Of a stretch of DNA of 8,354 nucleotides, positions 1-5,569 are shown in pieces (the first letter of the stretch is position 1; every line of letters begins with the position of its first letter). The DNA comes from JAJKIP01 sp040509055. GTDB taxonomy: Bacteria; Bacteroidota; Bacteroidia; Chitinophagales; Chitinophagaceae. The stretch is taken from contig JBEVLT010000088.1 in NCBI GenBank assembly GCA_040509055.1, positions 1 through 8,354 of the forward strand, given 5' to 3'. The notes under the pieces are model-generated. The model ran no database searches and was not told the origin of the DNA. It was given only the letters and a program-made list of their open reading frames with translations. The translations under genes were made by a program, and so were the position numbers.

Positions 1-1
1 G

Positions 2-40
2 ACGGAGAGCGTAGCGGTGGCCGAAACCCTGTTTCAGTAA
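2..40 (+). CDS. Possible 3' end of an upstream gene (partial)
   Basis: Twelve codons are open from the window edge to a TAA at 38-40 and read TESVAVAETLFQ. Their G/C-ending codons resemble those of the neighbouring genes, while the adjacent plus frame stops at once. The stop lies about 105 bases before the M1 peptidase start, a plausible intergenic distance. The fragment is too short for any family assignment, and chance remains a real possibility. Confidence 0.3.
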   Translation, partial: TESVAVAETLFQ

Positions 41-145
41 GACTTCTGCATTTCTATAAATATTGCCAAATCCGGTACAGGCGGCACAGGCTTTGTCTCC
101 AATTGCGTTAATTTGCGGCTTCCTTTTACCAAATTCATTCTCATC

Positions 146-2101
146 ATGAAGAAACCAGTTCTCGGCGTTCTTTTCGTTTTTATCGCCGTTATCTCCTTTG
201 GCCAGTCGAAGTACGATGCCAAAGCAGCTTTCGACCCGCAGTTTTACCCTTATCCGGGCAATGATTTCCGCAGCGCCAGCGGCGAACCGGGTTCCAAATA
301 CTGGCAAAACCGGGCCGACTACAAGATCAGCTGCACGCTTGATACGGCCACCCATGGCATCAGCGGCACGGTGGAGATCACCTACACCAACAACAGCCCG
401 GACAACCTGCGGTTCCTGTGGCTGCAACTGGACCAGAATATTTACCAGAAAGAATCCCGCGGCTCTGCTACCACTACGGAAACAGGCGGCCGCTGGGCCA
501 ATGCAAAATTTACCGAAGGGTACAAGATTCAATCCGTTGCAGCCGAATACAACGGCAGGAAATACACCGCCAGCCACACCATTACCGACACACGCATGCA
601 GGTATGGCTGCAGGATGCCCTGAAATCCGCCGGTGGCAAAATAAAATTGTCGATCTCCTTTGCTTTTGAAGTGCCTGAATACGGTACCGACCGGATGGGC
701 CGGCTCAATACCAAAAACGGCTGGGTATACGAGATCGCGCAATGGTTTCCCCGCCTGTGCGTGTATGACGATATACAGGGATGGAACGTGCTGCCCTATC
801 TCGGCGCCGGCGAGTTTTACCTCGAGTATGGCGATATTGAATATACCGTTACAGCTCCGTCAGGCCTGGCGGTAGTAGGCTCTGGCGAGTTGCTCAATCC
901 GCAGGAATGCTTTACAGCCGATCAACTGAAAAAATACAATGAAGCGAGAAACAGCGATAAAACAGTAACGATCCGCAGCGAAAGCGATATTACTGCCAAA
1001 ACCGCCCTGCCCAAAGCGACCACTACCTGGAAATTCAAAATTCAGAATACCCGCGACGTAGCCTGGGCCGCCTCCCGCGCTTTCATTCTCGATGGCGCCC
1101 GGATCAACCTGCCGAGCGGCAAAAAATCGCTGGCGCTGAGCGCTTACCCGCTGGAAAGCACAAAGGATAAAAAAGGAAATGACTGGCGCCGCTCTACCGA
1201 GATGGTCAAAGGCTCTATCGAGCACTATTCCACCAAATGGTTCGAATATCCCTACCCGGCTGCCGTGAACGTAGCCGGTATCGTAGGCGGCATGGAATAT
1301 CCCGGCATCGTTTTCTGCAGCTACTCGGCTACCGGCACCGGGCTGTGGGGCGTGACGGACCATGAGTTTGGCCATACCTGGTTCCCGATGATCGTGGGCA
1401 GCAACGAGCGGAAGTATGCCTGGATGGACGAAGGCTTCAATACGTTCATCAATGATTTTTCTACCGAAGCCTTCAACAAAGGCGAGTTCAGGGAACATAA
1501 TTTCTTCAGCGATCCCGGCTCGCCGGTGATGATCAAGTACGTATATGGCGATAAGTCTGACGGGCTTTACAACACTCCCGACGTAATCCAGCAGGATAAC
1601 CTGGGCGTGGCCGCTTACCTGAAGCCATCCCAAATGCTGAATGCGCTGCGTGATATGGTAGGCGCCGATCGCTTCGATGCCGCTTTCCGTGAATACGTGC
1701 GCCGCTGGGCATTCAAACATCCTACGCCATGGGATTTCTTCCATACCATGGAAAACGTGGCCGGGGAAGACCTGGGCTGGTTCTGGCGCGCCTGGGTACT
1801 GAATAACTGGCGCCTGGACCAATCGGTGAAGGAAGTGAAATACGTAAAGAACAACCCGGAGAACGGCGCAGAAATAACGCTGGAGAACCTGGAGCAAATG
1901 CCGATGCCCGTGACCGTGCTGGTAAAAGAAACCAATGGCAGGGAACACCGGATCAACCTGCCGGTGGAAGTATGGCAGCGCGGCCCGCAATGGACCTTTG
2001 GCGTGGCCACCACCAGCGATATCAAAGAAGTGGTACTGGACCCTGACAAAAAACTGCCGGACTGGAACCGCGACAACAATAGCTGGAAAAAGGCATTCTG
2101 A
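146..2101 (+). CDS. Secreted M1-family zinc metallopeptidase
   Basis: A 651-residue gluzincin peptidase, expected to cleave N-terminal residues or peptides outside the cytoplasm. Residues 1-19 form a signal peptide (two lysines, a hydrophobic core, then S-F-G before Gln20), so the mature protein probably starts with glutamine. A beta-rich N-terminal domain covers about residues 40-270. The catalytic domain carries the M1 substrate motif as GGMEY at 381-385 (the GxMEN variant with Tyr for Asn) and the zinc site HEFGH at 406-410, with the third ligand Glu429 18 residues on. Tyr491 in the YLKPSQML stretch aligns by position with the M1 catalytic tyrosine. A short beta domain ends the protein; the long helical C-terminal domain of aminopeptidase N is absent. 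An upstream in-frame TTG at 113 exists, but the ATG at 146 places the signal peptide at the N-terminus. A weak -7-like box (TTAATTTG, 108-115) lies just upstream. The family is certain, the substrate is not visible. Confidence 0.93.
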   Translation: MKKPVLGVLFVFIAVISFGQSKYDAKAAFDPQFYPYPGNDFRSASGEPGSKYWQNRADYKISCTLDTATHGISGTVEITYTNNSPDNLRFLWLQLDQNIYQKESRGSATTTETGGRWANAKFTEGYKIQSVAAEYNGRKYTASHTITDTRMQVWLQDALKSAGGKIKLSISFAFEVPEYGTDRMGRLNTKNGWVYEIAQWFPRLCVYDDIQGWNVLPYLGAGEFYLEYGDIEYTVTAPSGLAVVGSGELLNPQECFTADQLKKYNEARNSDKTVTIRSESDITAKTALPKATTTWKFKIQNTRDVAWAASRAFILDGARINLPSGKKSLALSAYPLESTKDKKGNDWRRSTEMVKGSIEHYSTKWFEYPYPAAVNVAGIVGGMEYPGIVFCSYSATGTGLWGVTDHEFGHTWFPMIVGSNERKYAWMDEGFNTFINDFSTEAFNKGEFREHNFFSDPGSPVMIKYVYGDKSDGLYNTPDVIQQDNLGVAAYLKPSQMLNALRDMVGADRFDAAFREYVRRWAFKHPTPWDFFHTMENVAGEDLGWFWRAWVLNNWRLDQSVKEVKYVKNNPENGAEITLENLEQMPMPVTVLVKETNGREHRINLPVEVWQRGPQWTFGVATTSDIKEVVLDPDKKLPDWNRDNNSWKKAF

Positions 2102-2119
2102 CGACTATATCTTTTGAGC

Positions 2120-2156
2120 AGCGGGTGATGATCCATGATCGTCACCCGCTTTTTTT
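2120..2156 (+). terminator. Rho-independent terminator after the M1 peptidase gene
   Basis: A 13-bp stem (2120-2132 with 2138-2150, one G-U pair) closes a 5-base loop and is followed by a run of seven T (2150-2156). It starts 18 bases after the peptidase stop codon. The converging metallophosphoesterase gene ends at 2167. Read on the minus strand the same hairpin has no T run after it, so it is a good terminator only for the plus strand. Confidence 0.92.
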
Positions 2157-2166
2157 ATGCAACAAA

Positions 2167-3264
2167 CTATAGCCGGGTCATTAGTTCCTGCAGGGGTGCT
2201 TCTTCCAGCAGCTGGCGGTGCGGCTGCCGGCTGCCGGCCATCGTCCATTTCACCAGCCGGATGCAGCCATCGGCTATTTCGATGCCTGTAATATCCCCGT
2301 CGGAAAAACAGCAACAGCCGCTGTTGAAATAGGTCGGCTTCATGGTCAGGTAATCCACCGCAATGGCAGCAAAGCGTCTCTCCGTTTTGCTGATCTCGCG
2401 GTTCACTTCGGCAGTGGCAGCCTCATCCTTGCCAGCCTCGGCCACCTGCAGCCGTTTGTACAGCCGTTCTATATGCGTGAGCGACCCGAATACCGGCTGA
2501 TGCGTATGCCCGGTAATGAGCAGCGCATCTTTGCGCAGGGACGACCATTCGTACATGATCTCGTTGTGCAGTGTCTTTTTCTCGTTGTTGTACGCCGGTG
2601 TATTCGGATTGATGTACAGCCAGGCCTGCAGCGGCGCCCAGATGCGGGCTACAAAAAACTTGCTGAACCAGTTGCCGTCGCTTTGTGCATCGCCCTGGTG
2701 GCCATGTGCGCAAAAGATACGCAGTGTCCGATCCCCGACAGCGGCTGCCAGCACCACCGCTTCGTATACTTTTACTTCTTCGCCATAGATCTCTTTGAGC
2801 TGTGAGCCGGCAAAAGGATCGTTGCCCCAGTACAGGTCATGGTTGCCGATGATCTTGACAAATGCTTTTTTCTCAATAAATTTCTTCTCGGCTTCAAAGG
2901 TGTTGCGGTTGCATGCCTTCACCCTGGCCAGGCTGTTTTCCCATAGTTCTTCGCTATCGCCCAGGCATACCAGGCAGAAACCCTGGCTGCTGTAGTGATC
3001 CAGTGCGGCAAGGTAGTTGGGCTCTGCCCCGGCGAAATCATCGGCGCCGTTCCTGGCCCCTTTGTGCTGATCGGAAAAGATAATGAACTTACCTGTCGGT
3101 AAGTCAAAAGGCAGTATCGTTCCCTTCTTACCCGGTTGGTCGTGAATATCCTGGTACAGCTTGTCGAGCGCTGTAAATATCCGTTTCCGTTCAGGCCGGG
3201 AAGAAAATTTGCGGGTGCCCCATAGCACCGGGCGCAGCAATATCGATCGGAAGAATCGTCGCAT
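2167..3264 (-). CDS. Calcineurin-like metallophosphoesterase
   Basis: A 365-residue protein with the ordered metal-site motifs of the calcineurin-like phosphoesterase superfamily: SDQH (Asp65, His67), GDSEE (Asp103), GNHD (Asn141, His142), HGHQ (around His187-His189) and GHTH (His253, His255). These residues normally hold a two-metal centre that hydrolyses phosphoester bonds. The second motif is GDSEE rather than the common GDxxD. There is no signal peptide or membrane segment, so it should be cytoplasmic. A GTG 33 bases upstream (3297) would add an 11-residue Cys-rich extension with no visible role, so the ATG at 3264 is preferred. It lies 43 bases downstream of ridA on the same strand and is probably co-transcribed. 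The substrate cannot be told; LpxH-like or nucleotide phosphoesterase activity are both possible. Confidence 0.88.
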   Translation of the reverse strand: MRRFFRSILLRPVLWGTRKFSSRPERKRIFTALDKLYQDIHDQPGKKGTILPFDLPTGKFIIFSDQHKGARNGADDFAGAEPNYLAALDHYSSQGFCLVCLGDSEELWENSLARVKACNRNTFEAEKKFIEKKAFVKIIGNHDLYWGNDPFAGSQLKEIYGEEVKVYEAVVLAAAVGDRTLRIFCAHGHQGDAQSDGNWFSKFFVARIWAPLQAWLYINPNTPAYNNEKKTLHNEIMYEWSSLRKDALLITGHTHQPVFGSLTHIERLYKRLQVAEAGKDEAATAEVNREISKTERRFAAIAVDYLTMKPTYFNSGCCCFSDGDITGIEIADGCIRLVKWTMAGSRQPHRQLLEEAPLQELMTRL

Positions 3265-3307
3265 AAATGGAGCTGCCGGCAGACAGCAGCAATTCACCGC
3301 AGGCCGG

Positions 3308-3697
3308 TTATTTTACTGCGATCATGCTTATTTCCACGTTTACGAACTTGGGCAGCGCCGATACCTGCACGGTCTCGCGGGCGGGAAAACCGGACTGATC
3401 TCCGCTGAAGTATTTACCGTACACTTCGTTGATCTCGGCAAAGCGGTGCATATCGGTAATGAAAATGGTGGTCTTTGCCACGTTGGCAAAATCCATCCCG
3501 GCTTCCCGCAAAATGGACTTCAGGTTTTGCATGGCCTGGTGCGTTTCTTCCTGCACATCCTTGTTCTTCAGCTCGCCGGTGCGCGGGTCGATGCAGATCT
3601 GGCCGGAAATATAAAGTGTATCGCCCGCCAGCACACCCTGGTTGTAAGGCCCGATCGGCGCCGGCGCGTCCGTTGTATTGATAATCTGTTTATTCAT
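3308..3697 (-). CDS. ridA: RidA-family 2-iminobutanoate/2-iminopropanoate deaminase
   Basis: A 129-residue protein of full family length in the Rid (YjgF/YER057c/UK114) family. RidA forms a trimer and hydrolyses reactive enamines/imines released by pyridoxal-phosphate enzymes such as threonine dehydratase, releasing ammonia and protecting other PLP enzymes. The family pattern runs through the whole protein: the GPYNQ start of the active-site pocket (Tyr18), LYISGQ (Ser31), the FAEIN stretch (Asn90), and PARETVQV with Arg107, the residue that binds the substrate carboxylate, followed by Glu122 in VNVEI. These match the positions expected from E. coli RidA. The gene is the first of a minus-strand pair with the metallophosphoesterase, and a promoter with both Bacteroidota elements lies just upstream (3722-3751). 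Confidence 0.95.
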   Translation of the reverse strand: MNKQIINTTDAPAPIGPYNQGVLAGDTLYISGQICIDPRTGELKNKDVQEETHQAMQNLKSILREAGMDFANVAKTTIFITDMHRFAEINEVYGKYFSGDQSGFPARETVQVSALPKFVNVEISMIAVK

Positions 3698-3721
3698 CAG
3701 TGAGATTTAGAAATGAGGCAA

Positions 3722-3751
3722 CGAATATAGTTTTATGCTCTTTCTTTGCAA
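3722..3751 (-). promoter_or_regulatory. Promoter of ridA, Bacteroidota type
   Basis: On the minus strand TTG (3751-3749, within a TTTTTTG run) is followed after 19 bases by TATATTCG (3729-3722), one mismatch from the Bacteroidota -7 consensus TAnnTTTG. The spacing is in the usual 19-21 range. The transcript would start near 3718 and give a leader of about 20 bases before the ridA ATG. The -33 element overlaps the start region of the divergent plus-strand gene. Confidence 0.55.
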
Positions 3752-3762
3752 AAAATTGCAAA
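3741..3762 (+). promoter_or_regulatory. Possible -7 box and inverted repeat at the start of the dehydrogenase-like gene
   Basis: TTTCTTTG at 3741-3748 differs by one base from the TAnnTTTG box and lies 13 bases before the ATG; no matching -33 TTG is seen at the proper distance. It overlaps a perfect 7-bp inverted repeat, TTTGCAA-AAAA-TTGCAAA (3745-3762), whose last base is the A of the ATG. The repeat could be an operator or an mRNA hairpin at the start codon. The region is AT-rich, so chance is possible. Confidence 0.35.
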
Positions 3763-4394
3763 TGAAGGTACTGCTACTGGCTGATGATGCCTCACGGGAA
3801 GAATGGCTGGCGCTGCCGGCCGCAGCCGGGGTACAATACCAATGGCTGACGGCGCCCGGTACAGCTCCGGTGCACCCGGACACGGAGGTCTGCATCGATC
3901 TGCTGTTTGAAAATACACCGGAAAGGATACAATGGTTTGAACAAATCCGGGTCCCGGTTGTTATGATTAATTCTGTTTTGACTACGCTTGCCGATATCGG
4001 TGAAAACTTTATCCGCATCAACGGGTGGAAGACCTTTCTGAAACGACCGGTGGTGGAAGCGGCCTGTACCGACGCAGCGCTTAAAGCCAGGGCTGAAGAG
4101 CTGTTTGGCATCCTGGGCAGGAAAATCGAATGGATACCCGATATCCCGGGATTCATTACGCCGCGGGTAGTGGCTTCCATCATCAACGAAGCCTGGCTGG
4201 CACTCGAAGAGGGCGTAAGCGATGAGGAAGCGATCGATACGGCTATGAAAATGGGAACAAATTACCCATACGGTCCGTTCGAATGGGGACGAAAGATCGG
4301 CCTGCAGCGGGTTTTCTTATTGCTGGAAGCATTGAGTAAGAAACAGGAACGTTATACACCTGCTGCGCTGCTTGGGGAAAAAATTCTGGTATAA
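3762..4394 (+). CDS. 3-hydroxyacyl-CoA dehydrogenase-like protein lacking the NAD-binding motif
   Basis: A 210-residue protein whose C-terminal half (about 125-205) follows the 3-hydroxyacyl-CoA dehydrogenase C-terminal domain: PGFITPRV at 129-136, then INEAWLALEEG, and MGTNYPYGPFEW at 164-175. The N-terminal half resembles only a worn remnant of the Rossmann domain: no GxGxxG follows strand one, and the segment at 85-98 that should contain the catalytic histidine reads INGWKTF instead of HFFNP. The usual Asn of PGF-x-x-NR is Pro134. True family enzymes are about 280-300 residues. It is therefore probably not an NAD-dependent dehydrogenase; a binding or scaffold role for an acyl-CoA-like ligand is speculation. 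I recall similar short proteins in other Bacteroidota, so this is likely a stable lineage rather than decay. Start: the ATG at 3762 is preferred over 3735, which would add nine residues. tsaB begins 2 bases after the stop, so the two are co-transcribed. Confidence 0.85.
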   Translation: MKVLLLADDASREEWLALPAAAGVQYQWLTAPGTAPVHPDTEVCIDLLFENTPERIQWFEQIRVPVVMINSVLTTLADIGENFIRINGWKTFLKRPVVEAACTDAALKARAEELFGILGRKIEWIPDIPGFITPRVVASIINEAWLALEEGVSDEEAIDTAMKMGTNYPYGPFEWGRKIGLQRVFLLLEALSKKQERYTPAALLGEKILV

Positions 4395-4396
4395 TT

Positions 4397-5062
4397 ATGG
4401 CGACCATTCTCAATATTGACACTTCAGTTGATACAGCATCGGTTTGCCTGTCGCAGGACGGTCATTCCATTGGATACGATAGCAACGAAGTTCAGCAGGA
4501 CCAGGCAGCCTGGCTGCATCCGGCCATACAAAACATGATTGCCGGCGCAGGAATGAAGCTGGCGGCGTTGCAGGCAGTAGCGGTCACTATCGGACCCGGC
4601 TCTTATACAGGATTGCGGATCGGATTGTCTGCGGCAAAGGGGCTTTGTTTTTCATTGAGCATCCCGCTGATCGCCGTCAATACGCTGGAAATGATGGCTT
4701 CTGCCGTCAAAGAAGAGGAGGCTGACCTGCTTTGTCCCCTGATCGATGCCAGGCGAATGGAAGTATTTACCGCGGTCTACGACAGGAACCTGGTACCGGT
4801 TATCGGGCCCACTGCCATGCTCATCACCGGGCCGGCGTTTGATGAACTGCTGGCAACGAAAACAATCGTTTTTTCGGGTAATGGCAGTCTGAAATTGAAA
4901 CCGGTCCTTCATCATCCTAATGCAAAATTCAGCGACAGGAAGGCGTCTGCTTCCGAACTGGCTGTTTTGTCGGAACAGTATTACAGGCAGGAAAAATTCG
5001 CCGGCCTGGCTTATTCGGAACCGCTTTACCTCAAAGAATTTTATACCACAGCACGGGTATAA
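4397..5062 (+). CDS. tsaB: TsaB, subunit of the tRNA threonylcarbamoyladenosine (t6A37) synthesis complex
   Basis: TsaB is the non-catalytic ASKHA-fold partner of TsaD; with TsaE they transfer threonylcarbamoyl from its AMP adduct to adenosine 37 of ANN-decoding tRNAs in the cytoplasm. The 221-residue length is usual for the family. The N-terminus has the ASKHA phosphate-1-like strand (ILNIDTS, 4-10), and the family signature TIGPGSYTGLRIG lies at 64-76, followed by the helix AAKGLCFSL and the conserved PLIAVNTLE. The C-terminal half is more variable, as is normal for TsaB, and ends with the common PLYLKEF. The gene starts 2 bases after the stop of the dehydrogenase-like gene. No terminator hairpin follows in the 94 bases before the regulator gene, so some read-through into it is possible. 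Confidence 0.95.
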   Translation: MATILNIDTSVDTASVCLSQDGHSIGYDSNEVQQDQAAWLHPAIQNMIAGAGMKLAALQAVAVTIGPGSYTGLRIGLSAAKGLCFSLSIPLIAVNTLEMMASAVKEEEADLLCPLIDARRMEVFTAVYDRNLVPVIGPTAMLITGPAFDELLATKTIVFSGNGSLKLKPVLHHPNAKFSDRKASASELAVLSEQYYRQEKFAGLAYSEPLYLKEFYTTARV

Positions 5063-5100
5063 TTCAGCAATGAAAACAGCGCTATTAACATTTAAATTTC

Positions 5101-5129
5101 AAAAAATAGTCATACATTTTTTAACTTTG
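5101..5129 (+). promoter_or_regulatory. Promoter of the ArsR-type gene, with overlapping inverted repeat
   Basis: TAACTTTG at 5122-5129 matches the Bacteroidota -7 consensus TAnnTTTG exactly. At the -33 distance there is TTTCAA (5097-5102), a poor match to TTTG. The transcript would begin near 5133, giving a leader of about 24 bases. A 7-bp inverted repeat (5101-5107 and 5116-5122, 8-base spacer) lies between the two elements and touches the -7 box, a position suited to an autoregulatory operator. Its A/T-only arms make this uncertain. Confidence 0.5.
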
Positions 5130-5156
5130 CAGTTTAGTTTTTAACCGGTCATAACT

Positions 5157-5498
5157 ATGAATAATTATTCGCTAACATTAAACACTTCGCCGGAAAACGG
5201 CACATCCCCCCTTAAGGTGGATTTGCTGAATGTCAAAAAGGCCTCCCTGATCCTGAGGGCCATCAATCACAAGCTCCGGCAGCAGATACTCAAGCTGATC
5301 GATGAACAAGGCAGGATCACCGTGACAGAGATCTATGTGAAATTACGGCTGGAACAGTCCGTTGCCTCGCAACACCTGGCCATCCTTCGCAAAGCGGGAT
5401 TTGTGAAAACAGAAAGAGATGGCAAGTTCATTTATTATACGGTGAACACCAGTCGTATCGAAGAGCTGAACCAGTTTGTCGAATCGCTGCTGAACTGA
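5157..5498 (+). CDS. ArsR-type winged-helix transcriptional regulator without cysteines
   Basis: A 113-residue DNA-binding protein. After a polar N-terminal arm of about 25 residues it follows the ArsR/SmtB fold: helices from 27 to 49 (NHKLRQQILKLI), the helix-turn-helix at about 54-80 with recognition helix QSVASQHLAILRKAGF (67-82), and a beta wing at 84-96 (ERDGKFIYYTV). The protein has no cysteine at all, so neither the CxC metal site of ArsR/SmtB nor the two-cysteine persulfide switch of BigR/SqrR can operate; any sensing must use other residues or a partner. It has its own -7 box and is closed by a terminator. The next gene on the same strand is a persulfide dioxygenase-rhodanese protein, which makes sulfur metabolism the best guess for its regulon. 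Repressor action is inferred from the family. Confidence 0.88.
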   Translation: MNNYSLTLNTSPENGTSPLKVDLLNVKKASLILRAINHKLRQQILKLIDEQGRITVTEIYVKLRLEQSVASQHLAILRKAGFVKTERDGKFIYYTVNTSRIEELNQFVESLLN

Positions 5499-5522
5499 GG
5501 AAAATCATATCAACTCTTTCCG

Positions 5523-5547
5523 GGAAGCCAGCGGGCTTCCTTTTTTT
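5523..5547 (+). terminator. Rho-independent terminator after the ArsR-type gene
   Basis: GGAAGCC (5523-5529) pairs perfectly with GGCTTCC (5534-5540) around a 4-base loop, followed by seven T (5541-5547). It separates transcription of the regulator from the persulfide dioxygenase gene, whose own -7 box starts 7 bases after the T run. Confidence 0.92.
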
Positions 5548-5553
5548 ATTCTG

Positions 5554-5561
5554 TAATTTTG
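5554..5561 (+). promoter_or_regulatory. -7 box of the persulfide dioxygenase-rhodanese gene
   Basis: TAATTTTG matches the Bacteroidota -7 consensus TAnnTTTG exactly. No TTG is seen at the -33 distance, which falls inside the preceding terminator hairpin (about 5531-5535). The start of transcription near 5565 would leave a leader of only about 5 bases to the ATG at 5570, or 14 bases to the ATG at 5579. Confidence 0.5.
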
Positions 5562-5569
5562 CAGATCAA

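Noticed and set aside
381..395. Possible decay of the M1 peptidase because its motif is GGMEY and not GAMEN (protein residues 381-385)
   Set aside because: GGMEYPG is a known variant among bacterial M1 relatives, and all zinc ligands and the catalytic glutamate are intact.
860..1990. Long open frame of 376 codons on the minus strand opposite the M1 peptidase gene
   Set aside because: It is antisense to a complete gene with clear zinc-site motifs; its His-, Gly- and Val-rich translation has no recognisable domain and is what G/C-ending codons produce on the opposite strand.
2218..2805. Plus-strand open frame of 195 codons opposite the metallophosphoesterase
   Set aside because: Lies entirely over a gene with all the expected metal-site motifs; no independent signal for translation.
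3273..3282. 10-bp perfect palindrome CTGCCGGCAG between ridA and the metallophosphoesterase gene
   Set aside because: G/C-rich self-complementary decamers of this kind also occur within coding sequence here (similar GCTGCCGGC runs near 2222-2238), there is no loop for a hairpin, and no T run follows.
3161..3703. Plus-strand open frame spanning ridA and the start of the metallophosphoesterase gene
   Set aside because: It is antisense across two supported genes and their promoter; its translation resembles no family.
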